Shown: in pieces, positions 38,601-45,900 of the stretch
How the letters are laid out: each line of letters starts with the position of its first letter
How positions within the stretch are numbered: the first letter of the stretch is position 1
Origin: an uncultured Bacteroidota bacterium
GTDB lineage: Bacteria; Bacteroidota; Bacteroidia; Chitinophagales; Saprospiraceae
Length of the DNA: 64,000 nucleotides
NCBI GenBank assembly: GCA_937870795.1
Contig: CALMWS010000077.1
Location: forward strand, 1 to 64,000
Direction of reading: 5' to 3'
Notes under the pieces: generated by a model
Databases searched by the model: none
What the model was told of the DNA's origin: nothing
What the model saw: only the letters and a program-made list of their open reading frames with translations
Position numbers and translations under genes: made by a program

Positions 38601-39385
38601 GCCAAAATCATCTTCCTTTGATTGATCCCTACCGTAATCCTATGGCCAATTTTGATTTGTCATACAGGTACAATCAAATGACACCGGGTACCACAGCCAA
38701 TCTTGAACTAATTCAAGATTCTGCAGCTGTATTTTCAGTCAATGATCACAATGCCATAGTAGATTGGGTTTTTGTAGAATTGAGATCCAAAGAAGATTCT
38801 ACCGTGATCATTGGAGCAAGAGCGGCTTTGCTGCAACGAGATGGTGATGTAGTAGACCTGGATGGCTTTAGTGATCTTGCTTTCCCGGGAGTGCTCACGG
38901 ATAGTTTGTATGTGGTGGTCAGACACCGGTCGCATCTTGGTGCAATGTCTCAAAAAGTAGCATATCAACAATTGGTAGATTTTACCGACCCTGATATGCC
39001 TGTGTTCGACTTTGGTACTTCCCTCAACAATGGCAACGACTATACAGGGCTCAGCATGAACGATGGTGTGATCAATGGCTACAGGGCTCTGTGGGCTGGC
39101 GACTTCAACGGTGATGGTAAAATCAAATTTACCAACCCAAATGATGATTTGAATTACCTGTTTTTCGACGTTTTCATCCATCCAGAGAACTATTTGGGTA
39201 ATGCCAATTTCAATTATGCTTATGGATACTATAGCGGCGATGTCAATATGAATGGAAAGGCCAAATTTGACAATCCCAACGACGACAAAAACCTGTTGTA
39301 TGCTCAAATCTTATTCCACCCGCTCAACATTGATTTCTTGTCGAATTACAATGATTTCATCGAGCAAGTACCCATAGGTCAATAG
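23627..39385 (+). CDS. Giant choice-of-anchor A / BIG_2-array surface protein
   Basis: 5252 aa from the ATG at 23627; the TTG six bases upstream is less likely. Signal peptide residues 1-30 (core SAMVCMLLFVSDVLA). Residues about 32-345 are a choice-of-anchor A domain (IHGPVFVGGNFIV, ending near YYPFNAS). An Ig module with the basic motif LRRKARRRGC follows. Two tandem copies of a roughly 200-residue beta-rich domain (about 526-724 and 802-1005; LSKN-x-VDNTYG, SLGVSGGDGS, YPNWIFDVWYEV) precede a DNRLRE-like module (about 1032-1218; EDTYLSQAST, RSLVIFDLSSIPAGS). Then come 41 BIG_2-like modules (about 1270-4648), interrupted twice by a PKD dyad, three cadherin-like modules, and the terminal domain (about 4955-5252) with loops DFNGDGKIKFTNPNDD and DVNMNGKAKFDNPNDD. 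No classical T9SS tail is seen. Likely role: a long cell-surface fibre or adhesin. Export route through the shared terminal domain is inferred. Confidence 0.95.
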   Translation: MSKQKVTLKNMFTQWSAMVCMLLFVSDVLAQNPIAGNQGFIVLTEANFTSSDAYAIHGPVFVGGNFIVNKASYATGEIMKTDNGSFVFPGDGATKTGLLINGSVTWTSGQVSVQNSSYIHIGNSAGSTSSDNSNSGPTFIYATSGNYTTNPRITGTIDQTPNPAVFQTSTFDGAALFDTYRNNAFGMSNCANNVQLQNSSGVNISGNTVSTAQAVYINSLATGVNHLKLTTASLANIQGIVYQGSGIPSATKILIITIVPTGNVTWNLPWTSGVSATESPYIMWNFSGGTTYTITMSQSNAFYGTLFAPNFNVVKNDYSNIYGAMVCKNLTMGPGSIQYYPFNASITYCCSNVTTAGSISGDETGLCGFDPAATVNVTSASGGTGTLEYRWDRSQDGGTNWSEIPTAAATTFNQSIINVNTLLRRKARRRGCSSFLTTNTVTKTVTPITVTITGNSNVCPGGSTTLTASSAGAGGTYLWNTGGTTQSITVTPGPSSTYIVTVTQSSGCSNTASYTVTEVPCTGTSCFISTNSVYVTSDRTITYTLDPANNSIRFRTTLSKNYVDNTYGTNIIGWTSHSFSDLVTSDAITMAVYDGANTKKLEFKLDFLSASGATASGYDCLGVSGGDGSMIVGSASDIISATSSMDVNFNTYNYVLTTDSPDTDNNYTPDPAYPNWIFDVWYEVEIKLSAMGAAGFGSVAVTTVHASPAKLGTTDETVSSITCCNLFDPTMYGPTTFCAESSDPLEIGVNEAGMSYLWSTGATTQAIDAAPINGTYTVTVTNSEGCSKVLSKTMSIKPCYGFACFNGSSSVSARADWSVVYDPDPANDYVKVRISLSKNLVDNTYGSSAIGWGSGHTFNDLLNSEYLTMALYDTSNVKQMELKLDYLSADAGSPSGYGSLGVSGGDGSLISGTISDVLNVTTSMDVNLNDYSYLLTSSSPSTNSNYDINPLYPNWIFDVWYEVDVKLSAFGTKGFGSASIVGFETSPSKLGPTSYTLTQGGCCELQVSIVGTDSICSGNSTLLTANHISNLSKTITAFEDTYLSQASTGTNYGSCSRLYTGLGSSSRARSLVIFDLSSIPAGSTIVSAKLVMTKTGGSNTTATNIGVHRITNQWTENTGSCTGKSAPANWNQRRTSTNWTTAGGDFNATAESTIAVAANAAYTWDVKNLVQGWVNGTYSNFGLMLKRTTEGTSNQKYFASSEATTASQRPKLDIVYEGPATGAIVNWSDGSVGQSITVSPSSTTLYTAIVNDVYNCTGSENKNVVVKAKPAVSITGSSVICKDSITQLSPTSGGTWISNSPTVASVTNGGRVTGVNTGSANFTFTNTSTGCSSNPTSNITVDNPPTATITGATTICEGSTTTLSPTTGGTWTSSNTSVATVTNGGVVTGIAAGSVTFYFTNTISGCRSAATSVITVVARPIVNISGTSSICPGTTTTLTPTSGGTWSTNNPAVATVTNGGVVTGVDVGTTSFIFTSSATGCTSIPTPTLTVNAKPIATLTGLSTVCIGTSIGITPGTGGTWVSSNASIASITNAGVITGVSVGSATFTFTSTSTGCISNPSAVVTVSTRPTASITGSSSLCIGTTTTLTPSTGGVWTSNNPVVASVDNSGLVTGLSNGIATFTFTQNSNGCISNATNNVIVNEKPIVSITGATSVCLGLSTTLSPTNGGTWVSSNNNIATVTNAGVVTGIAPGTATFIFTLNSTNCVSNSTGLITVNALPVANVTGGTAICNGTTTTLSPSTGGTWVSSNPGIASVTNDGTVTGVASGSATFTFTQGSTSCVSLPSAPVQVNLKPSVSILGSNNICEGTSTTLSPSTGGTWISNSPLIASVTNGGVVTGLDGGTSTFTYRQTSTGCDSDPTPPVTIKAKPDIYFTGPDSICLDGNSQLFPTTGGSWISNHPTIATINNSGLVTAIGTGNATFRFTDATTGCTSDTSAFLTIASKPLAILTGPSSICINNTTTLYPTSGGIWTSSNSAIASVTNSGVVTGVSSGNVTFTFVENVSLCQSLPSTVIQVKARPVIAVDGDTTICVGATSSLTPSVGGTWTSLNPDVATIDNTGIITGRSQGSATFYFVDAVSSCISDTSLVFSVNDAPIAGISGVDSICIGEHSSLFPMTGGSWMSSNNARATVTNAGVVTGVSAGKVSFVFVDALTHCHSEPTDSITVKGKEIVLIDGDTSICIGTETQLIPNNGGIWSSTNPSVATVDNTGRVTGISDGSVSFIFLDSGTGCSSDTSEVVIVHETPVVSISGASLICTGDSTQLLPSSGGTWNSGNVDIATVSIDGKVMGVDGGSVKFVYTNTATGCSSDSTSAVVVLDRPLISIQGSDAICVGSTTQLLPNSGGNWQSSDITKATITNTGLVTSVASGFAHFTYTQTATGCKSQPSDTITFLVKPVVSITGSPTICEGDNSQLSPSIGGTWQSSNSNIASVSNDGFVLGMSGGLANFTFTLDNSSCASDPTNDVTVNDRPIISLSGSNNMCLGNTLQALPSSGGTWLSSNTAKATINNAGLIQSVSLGNFKVIFTSSLTGCKSDSSQIINIYDVPSISITGNDTLCAGSTSTLSPSTGGVWSSSDPMVASITNSGVVTAIADGLSNFVFTNGISGCSSLPSSNIRVYNNPVVSITGASTICEDVTTTLSPTTGGHWVSSNSAIATVNDSGIATGISGGNARFTFTQTSTGCSSSPTGWITVVDQPDIALSGLSQICDGATTQFIPSTGGVWSSTDASTATITNGGLVTGINPGTVRFYFTSTLSNCTSDTSIEVVIHPIPVAAIIGPDSICAGTNTFLSPTFGGTWLSSNNSIATANEEGVVSAENAGKVRFIFTSEANCVSNPTAWIEVLDDPEIYMIGKDSLCIDDYALGFPVNGGTWVSTNPSVASVSQYGVITALQPGVADFYFISDTTGCASSEILDVIVNARPTAYLSGPDVICIGSITTLSPATGGVWDSADPSVASANASGIVTGLINGTTKFVFTDANTGCASDSTELITVNDIPAVSLDGPAVMCVGATTQLNAATAGSWLSSNPSVATVTSEGLVNAISQGVVDFTFHSSVSGCPSNQIAGIVVNGNPTVSIDLAGSACVNSSTQLQALVSGGNSPFTFDWQGPNGFTASAQAVGITSNGTYHVTVTDEKGCSAESTAFIHELFEPLIITLQPEVCEGTSVTLIASGTNVVSYQWSANAGNATTQAVSVTPVYPNSTYVVTVTNDIGCSSTAVTTILAKQTPVVHITGNDSICVYNTTTLTPTTGGTWLSTNGAIASINNDGLVTGLSPGSSTFIFTSSSNGCSSRASLPVHVMKRPFVAITGDTSLCLGGSSTLYPTEGGIWTSSHPAIASVTNSGLVTGISPGDAAFTFVSDTTGCSSVTDTIDVNQHEGSVVSGDNSICVGESTVLSASNPGGTWTTSNAAIATINNSGLVAGIAPGNVTITYTRNTGACVNFSTFQIVVNPTPSTAISGSAVVCAGSTTTLSPVSGGTWSSSDPLTATINNAGLVTGVQAGNATFVFTNTATGCVSSASSPITVLSKPVVSIIGPSVVCAQSTTQLTPVSGGTWVSSNPAIASVTSGGVVTGISGGTATFRFTQASNGCISDPTSPITVHNKPALDLVVNGSRCLTDTTTITANVSNGASPYTYQWTGPSFNGTVASFAVTAAGPYQVTVTDQNLCVASSSVQIFDPYLPSIVASKTAICEGESIQLSVNASSATAYHWSSNTGGATSATLSLYPPVPSALYVVTVTSLNGCTATAASNITVNARPAVSISGPSQICLGQITSLLPSTGGIWVSSNSAVATVNSSGIVQGVAPGSASFVFTNASTGCTSVPTSGVTVNAKPVASIVGPSTICVGATTSLNPTSGGTWQSSDPALATINNAGVVNAISAGVVYFTFTISSSNCSSDPSSPITINPKPGISFTGSTTVCIGTNSSLSPTSGGIWTSSNPLVASIGNNGFVSTLSSGTTTFQYTQTSTGCSSELSPTLTVNGKPVVSIIGDTILCVGETSQAMSPGPGTWTSSNPSTATINNDGLINASGPGLVSFTFTSSATGCPSLPTKTILVNPNPAISIDGPTSICLTGTTQLSPNAGGVWTSNHPTVASVNNSGLVTGLSQGVAQFRFTESATGCASVNALSVVVYGKPTALITGPKNICIGSNTTLQPSSGGFWISSNNTVATINAGGIATGIGVGTARFIFVESLSGCISDSTDIITVSIKPAASLTGDNTLCIGETSSAIPATGGVWISNNPGIAIINNAGIITAAGQGQATFTYTPLGGCPSDPVGPVIVNGKPVISTGASTNLCPGQYMQFMPSTGGDWYSHNPLVASINNQGQISVITQGTTKFVFRDSLTGCYSDSSALFTVHPRPFVAFIGPNVICQGSTSQLTPTFGGIWTTSNESVAPVGNNGVVTGIGAGTASFTFINSTTGCESNIPLNVTVNPKPIVILPQTQLCKQDSIILPSLGAGTWVSLNPSIASINTAGKVLGLSQGLARFKFTYASTGCVSDPSGGVVVNDLPNTSFVGPDEICVGMTTQAHPSTGGVWESSDETVALIDNMGVVTGLNVGTASFRFTDVSTGCTSDGSLISSVISPVSVGVNGPTELCIGYETQLYPSTGGVWSSTDLGIALVDNNGKVTGVAPGKVSFSYTEIETGCISRMMLDAVTVKPCLDPDFNITSLNTVVKGNISTNDEVVAGMTYGAITISLEKPYGSIPYFALNPDGSYEFSATIAGEYVYRVSVCLTSRPFDCNFSELSIKVVDPFNFDAKPIGNVDIATTNLVSNTEMGEPVILDPFVNDRCLKGTGCTMDTNTMLILTNPKYGVASLLPNGSVFYMSNPAFKGLDTLRYRVCVQGEYNNCYISKQIITVNALNAENSTVAADDIAITGRNTPFFTNVLTNDSDPENEAMTVTPQGSSVAPIIVQHGSYYITALGDLYFNPAEDYTGPVDIVYTVCDNHSPSYCAKATLHILVLDDISLRIRVYLEGPLRENGNVYSPFGKPLMRDNLRNNPVTGQNHLPLIDPYRNPMANFDLSYRYNQMTPGTTANLELIQDSAAVFSVNDHNAIVDWVFVELRSKEDSTVIIGARAALLQRDGDVVDLDGFSDLAFPGVLTDSLYVVVRHRSHLGAMSQKVAYQQLVDFTDPDMPVFDFGTSLNNGNDYTGLSMNDGVINGYRALWAGDFNGDGKIKFTNPNDDLNYLFFDVFIHPENYLGNANFNYAYGYYSGDVNMNGKAKFDNPNDDKNLLYAQILFHPLNIDFLSNYNDFIEQVPIGQ
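25202..26640 (+). repeat. Tandem duplication of a 200-residue beta-rich domain in gene 4
   Basis: Copy 1 (about 25202-25800) and copy 2 (about 26035-26640) share D-(P)-D-P-AN, LSKN-L/Y-VDNTYG, IGW-x-SHSF-DL, KLDFLSA, GY-x-x-LGVSGGDGS, TSMDVN, YPNWIFDVWYEV-x-KLSA and a KLGxT end. An Ig module with LWSTGATT separates them. I recognise this as a recurrent domain of uncharacterised Bacteroidota secreted proteins, without a name. The copies differ at many positions, so the duplication is not recent. Confidence 0.75.
27434..37569 (+). repeat. 41-copy BIG_2-like Ig domain array in gene 4
   Basis: Units of about 78-80 codons with consensus SITG-x-x-x-ICIG-x-TT-x-LSPSTGGTW, SSNP-x-VATVTNAGVVTGV, GxATFTFT and TGCxS. 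I counted 41 openings of the type xxIC-x-G followed by a GG-x-W or equivalent turn. Units with a changed turn include the one at about 35560 (PGPGTW) and the one at about 36900 (SLGAGTW). A PKD-like dyad interrupts the array after unit 24 (about 32829-33295) and after unit 29 (about 34417-34880). Two cysteines per unit imply on the order of 40 disulfides. Confidence 0.88.
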
Positions 39386-39932
39386 GTATTTTTCAGATCA
39401 GTTTGCAGTGTATTTATAAGCTTTCAATAGCCATTCAAAAAGCTGCAACTAAAATGAATGTTTAACCTCCATTCTACAGAATATTTATCAAATATTCTGA
39501 AAATGTATTTTCTCAGAACAATATTTTAAAAAGCATAGAAATACAGACAATTATTTTATTTTTTCTACATTACATATTAAATAATATTTTAAATTATAAA
39601 TCTTGTAAAATCAATTACATAAATTTATTTTGCGCATAATTGGGCATAATTTTTGGTGTAATATGGTTTTCACTGCTCATGGCTTTGAAAATTGAGTAAT
39701 ATTTCTTAAAATGTTGATATTCAGCTTTATAAGAAAAAATTAAAAATGTTTAGCACAGCACTTATGTTTTTTTTTAGCAGTAATGGTTTTTTTATTGTCA
39801 ATTTTTTAGGGTTTTTGGCTTTTACAGTGTCAAATATCTGGAGAAGTGAACAAGAGAAATGTCAAATATTGGCGATTTGTATGTTTTATAATGTCCATTT
39901 TCTCTCACTCGACGCTCCCGGAAAATAATTTA
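39386..39932 (+). promoter_or_regulatory. AT-rich 547-bp intergenic region before gene 5
   Basis: No credible gene is seen. A 10-bp perfect hairpin with a 3-base loop (39477-39486 with 39490-39499, CAGAATATTT arm) lies 92 bases after the gene 4 stop and may help end transcription. The middle is very AT-rich and probably holds the gene 5 promoter; no confident TAnnTTTG element was found. Near the end, TGTCAAATAT occurs twice (39828-39837 and 39860-39869), spaced 32 bp apart, about three helical turns. The second lies in the longer match AATGTCAAATATT (39858-39870), identical to the left 13 bases of the palindrome upstream of gene 6. Confidence 0.5.
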
Positions 39933-42900
39933 ATGGAGCTAAAAGAGAATGAATTGACTCAGGATTTGAAACGGCTTATAAACAAATGGACAACCATCTC
40001 TATGGCAATGGGGTGGCTTTTGCTGTTTGTAGCCACTTCACATGCCCAAAGTCCTCTGCTCGGTAATCAGGGTTTCCAAATAATAACAGAAGGCAATTTC
40101 ACATCCAATGGCAGTCACCACATCCACGGTGCATTAGCAGTTGGGGGCAATCTCATCATCAGCAATGGTGGTATTGGAGAAGTTAACATGGATCCAGTAA
40201 GTGATTATTATTTCCCAGGTGATGGTAGCACCGCAACTGGTATGTTGGTAGGGGGTAGCATCACATGGACCTCAGGAGAAATCAGAATTCTCAACAACAA
40301 ATACGTGCACGTTGGCAACAGTACCGGTTCACTTTCCGGGGATAATGGAACCAACAGTGCAACACAGGTATATCCGGTCGGTACTTCTTACAACAACGCC
40401 AAAAAAATTAGTACCACCATAGACCAAACACCTTCTCCGGCTGTGTTTCAGGCCTCACCCCTGAATTTCACTACCATGTTTGAAACATTCAACAACAATT
40501 CTTTTGGTCTGTCCAATTGTACCGCCAATGTTCAGTTGTACAACAACAGCAACGTTGCCATATCCGGCAACAACGTCACTGCGGCCACAGCCGTAAAAAT
40601 TACATCCTTAATTGATGGTATCAACCACCTCAAACTTACTTCTACTTCTCTTACCAACATTACCGAACTAAAATTTGAAGGCACGGGCATACCCAGTGCA
40701 ACTAAAATCCTGGTCATCAGTGTCAACCTCACCGCCAATTATACGTGGAACAACTGCAACATGCCAGGGATTTCAGGCACCCAGGGCGCTTACATTTTGT
40801 GGAATTTTTACGGATCTACAACCTATAACCTTACCCTCAATACCGCCAGCTTGTTAATTGGAACCGTATTTGCACCTGCCATGAATTTTCTTAAAACAGG
40901 AACAGGTGATATCGATGGTAATATTGTAGCAAAAACTGCATCACTCGGCACCGGAGAAGTTCACTATTATCCTTTCAATAGCAGTGTACCCAATTGCTGT
41001 GTCAACGTTACTACACCCGGTGTTATAGCAGGAGATCAATCAGGTGCCTGTGGTTATGACCCTGCTGCTACTACAAGTACATCGAGTGCTTCTGGTGGAA
41101 GTGGTACACTTGAATATGGATGGGAATACAGTACAGATGGAGGTACTACCTGGATCAACATTTCAGGCGCAACTTCTACAACTTATAACCCAACAGCCAT
41201 TTATGTGACCACAAAGTATCGCCGAAAAGCAAGAAGGAGAGGATGTGACTCCTGGACATATTCCAACATCATTACAAAAACCGTTACCTCTTCAGCTACA
41301 GCCATCGCAGGTGCGGATCAGTCCCAATGTTACAACAGTGCTTTTTCTCTGTCTGGCAATCAACCCGCCAGTTCTTCTTTTCAATGGAGCGTTGTTTCCG
41401 GTTCTGCCGAAAGTCAGGATTGGTACAGCCCTGATATTACCGTTAGTGTTCCTTCTGGTACTTCTGCTACCTTGCGTTATTCGGTTACAACCGGTAGCTG
41501 TGTAGCTACAGATGATGTTGTGCTAACCAACACTACAGACTGTTCAACAGTATGTGAAAATCAAATCAACCTCAATGGTGACCTTGAACAAGAAGGTACT
41601 GCAACCAACTTCAACCTTAGCTTTCAATCAACGCCTGCCTTACTCATTCAGAAAAACATCACACCAACCAGCTGGTTTGAAAGATATGGTGGTAGTGTTA
41701 CCAGCACCACAGCTTTCAATGGAGCGTTTTACCTAAAAAAGACGGGAACAGCAGGCAACCCCCACAGTGGCACCCACATGGTGTATATGAAGGGTTCTGG
41801 TATTTGTTTATCGTCCTTGGCTACCAACGCTTATTTGGATTGTGGCAAGACATATAAATTCAGTGTTTGGGTGGCGGCATATACAAACAGTACCACGCAA
41901 ATTGCATCACCATTTGCCCTCGAACATTCATCATCTGATGGTACCAATACCTACGCACCAGCCATTCAGTTAGTGGCACCGGCCAGTACTTCCTGGAACA
42001 ATTTGAACTGGCAGCGCTATGACTTTATTTTTACGGTACCAGGTAATGGCTACCAATGGGGTGATTTTTATTTTACAAGTGGTGATGCTACTACAGGTAT
42101 TGTTATTGACGATGTATGTATTACTGAAATTTATGGCGGTTCTTCTGCGTTAGCAGGCCTGGATCAATATGGCTGTAGCAATGTATTTAGGATGGAAGCT
42201 ACAACCCCTGCAGCAGGATACACTGGCACATGGTCGGTTGCCAGCGGCACTGCCAATATATTATCTCCCAATTCACCTACTTCGCAGGTAACCATCACAT
42301 CTGGAACTACTGCTTATCTCACCTGGACCGTGACCAACAGTTCAGGCTGTACTTCCTCAGATCAGGTTGCCATCGGATATACCACGGGTACAGGCATGAC
42401 CGTTAATAGCGCTTCTATCTGTTCCGGTGAATCCGCAACATTGACCGCAACGGGCTGTACTTCTTCTTTATTATGGTCAACTGGGGCTACGACATCGTCC
42501 ATTACAGTGAGTCCTACAACAACTACAACCTATCGCGTTACGTGTACACCCCCACAAACTACCAACCTCATTTTAAATGGCAATTTTGAAGCCACCACCA
42601 ATTTTCAAAGTTGGAGCAACTGGGGCAATACGGCCATTACCACCACAGCGGGAGAAGTGCGCACGGGCAGCAAAGCAGCCAAAGTCAATGCAACCGCAGG
42701 CTGGGGAGGTTTTGGACAGGAAATAGCCGTCACTCCCAATCAGTTTTTCACCATCTCCTTCTGGGCCAGAGCGGTAAACATGTCAAACCCAGAGGTAGGT
42801 GTCACATTTTTCAACTCTGCCTGGACCGAAATCACCAAATCCACTACCATTGATATTACATCAACCACGTATACAAAATACACGTTTACCATCATGGCGC

Positions 42901-45900
42901 CGCCTTCAGCGGCCTGGTTGCAACTTTATTTTCAATCCGATCAGGAAGGCATCCTGCTAATTGATGATATCGAAGTAGTAAGGGCTACCAGCTGTCAGAC
43001 GATTGCTACTCCTACTGTTACTGTATCCACTGCAACTCTTGCCATGGCTGTGCCTACCGTTTCTTCCTGCATCGATCATCCCATCCAGGATGTAGCTACG
43101 GTAAGTGCTGCAGTAAGCTGGTCCAACGCACCTGTTGGTGATAAGATAAAAGTAACACTCAACAACAAGATTGAAATTATTGATGTTGCCGGTGGTGCTA
43201 CTTCTCCCACAACCGTAACCTTTATGGTGCCGGCCAACAGTGCTACCAACCAGACCATTACAGCAACCTGGCTCAATACCACAGGCTGTTCTGCCAGCCG
43301 TACCTTCAATGCCCCTGCTCCCTGTTCAAGCAATCCGCTCAATTGCGACATTCTATACCTGTGCGGATTGGATAAACCAGCTGACGGAGATGCCTGGGAT
43401 CATGGGTTTATCAACTACCTGGATGAGGTCAATACTGGTCTTGTCACCCCAATTTTGGTAAAACCCGATGCATCCGGCATGGGTACTTACAACCCCAACA
43501 GCCCAAATACAGCTGTTACGGTCGACTTAAGCTTGTACAAAACCATCATAATGTCGCCCACTACTCAAGGCTCTCTTTCAACGGATATGATGAGTGCTTT
43601 GAAAGGATTTACAGGTGGGGTACTGAATATGAATTACGATGCCATCGACGATCTTGGTCAGATTACTGGATCGGGCGTGGCTTACTGGACATCGGGTGCC
43701 TATACCGATAACACCACTTTTATGGAGGTGTACAATTACGATAACATAGCTCCCATCTACAACCTGGTGATGACCGGAGGTGCTTTCAAAAGCAGTGCTG
43801 CGGTTACCCTTTGGGCCAATGCTGGTGACGCCTCTGCCGGAACCAATGGCATTCGATTTAGTTATCCGGCTCACACTCTTGCCGGCATCTCTACTACCCA
43901 TGGTAAACGTGTTTACCTTGGCTTCCACATGAATGGCCTTTATGCCAATGCTGCCAATGGAGGTGCAATTCCGGCTCCTGCCTCATCTTATTTCCATCCA
44001 ACCAAACATTTTACCCTCAACGGTAAAATTCAACTTGAACGGGCCATACTTGATGCTGTAGGAACCTGTATGGATGAAATATGCGACAATGGCATCGACG
44101 ATGATGGCGATGGAAGAGAAGATTGTATAGACCCGGATTGTGGCTTGATTACCAATCGTGAATTTGATAATGGTACCACAGGCTGGCAATTGTACGTACA
44201 AGCCAGCAATGCGGCTACCCTCACTCAGGATAAAACCAATCAATTGTCAGGTGTCAACTCGGCAAAAGTCAACGTTACTACTACACAAAATGGTACCGAT
44301 TGGCACGTGCAGTTAGCTCATACGGGCAAAACACTTGTAGCCGGAACAAAATACACGATTACTTTTACAGCCAAAGCTTCCACAGCAAGAGCAGCTTCTT
44401 TTGGATTGCAGCAGGCTGTTTCTCCATACACTTCTTACTACTATCAAAACATCAATCTTACCACTACTGCTACATCTTTTTCATTTGATTATACTCCTAC
44501 AGCTACCTACTCAGGTGTAACATTATTGTTCAACCTTGCAAAGGCTACAGGCAACATTTGGATCGATAATGTTCAGATTAAAAACAGGTGTGAAGTTTGT
44601 ACCAATGGCATTGACGACGATGGGGATGGACTGGGTGATGCATTAGACGATGATTGCCCATGTGATCAAATCGTAACCACTACTCCTTCAGGACATACTG
44701 CTCAATTTTTGGGTGTAACATACTCCAATGAAGGTGGTGTTTGCCGATCTACCTGGACATATAAAGTCAAAGACGGCTTATCAGGTGGAGACCTTACCCA
44801 GGCAGGCTTTGGCAATCTTGTTTGTCAATCTTGTATGGATGGTTCGGAAGATTTTGTGTATGCAGAAGGAGGCACTGCCCAATATGGTAGTGATGCGGTA
44901 ACAGGTTACTGTGGCTTACGTTATACTGAAGGCTTCACCGCAAACCAGGAAAAAATTTACGTCTTCCAATTGGCAGGTTCTTATAAATTGGGTAAAATTA
45001 CCTTTGTGGCCAAATCTGCCACTTCTTTGGAAACCGCTATTATCTGTGGTCCGGTCTGTTCAGCACCGGTTTGTGATAACTACAGTGTTTGTCAATCTAA
45101 CACCTGGTCACCGGCCAGTTGCTCATGCACCAACGCCATTGCCGGAGACGGGATGATATGTGTTGGTGAAAGCACTACCCTTACTGCATCCGGCGGCGGT
45201 ACCTACCTTTGGAGTACAGGTGCCACTACAGCTTCAATTACAGTCAATCCAACCATAACAACCACCTATACTGTAACCGTTACTGCCAGCGGTGGTTGTG
45301 TTTCTACTGCCAGGGCTACTGTAACTGTAAACACCAACCCCACCGCTTCCATAAGTGGTGGTACGTCGGTTTGTTTGGGTTCTTCTGTGACCATGACTGC
45401 AAGCGGTGGCGTAAGTTACCTTTGGAATACAGGGGCTACTACTGCAGCCATTACGGTTGCACCAACTGTCAATACTACCTATACGGTTACTGTAACCAAT
45501 ATTACGGGCTGTACGGCTACCGCCACCAGGACCATAACAGTCAATTCCTTGCCTACCCCGACAGTTACAGGTACCAATACTATTTGCAGCGGGCAAAGTA
45601 CCACCCTCACTGCATCAGGCGGAACCTCATATTTATGGAGCACCTCCGCAACAACCGCTGCTATCACGGTAAGCCCAACCTCTACCACAACTTATACAGT
45701 GACTGTTACAGCAGCCAATGGATGTACAGCCACAGGCACCAGAACGGTAACCGTCAATCCAAAGCCAACGGTATCCTATACCGGCTCATCTGTAATCTGT
45801 ATTGGTGACAATACTACATTATCTCCTTCAACAGGAGGAACATGGACCAGCAGCAATACTGCTGTTGCAACAGTAAGCAATGCAGGAGTCGTCACGGCCG

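Noticed and set aside
39746..39928. A 60-codon hydrophobic open frame just before gene 5
   Set aside because: It lies in AT/T-rich leader DNA, where Phe/Leu-rich frames arise by chance, and it ends 4 bases before the gene 5 ATG with no recognisable family or supported start. A leader peptide cannot be excluded, but nothing supports it.
39846..39932. N-terminal extension of gene 5 from the GTG at 39846
   Set aside because: The extension overlaps the TGTCAAATAT half-site at 39860 and puts an extra hydrophobic stretch ahead of the real signal peptide. The ATG at 39933 gives a better n-region and start codon.
45209..45808. Plus-strand open frame of 199 codons rich in Tyr, Cys, His and Asn
   Set aside because: It is the +1 shadow of the gene 5 repeats; its odd composition follows from reading ACN/GGN-type codons out of frame. 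The same applies to 28066-28359, 48887-49246 and 60960-61628.
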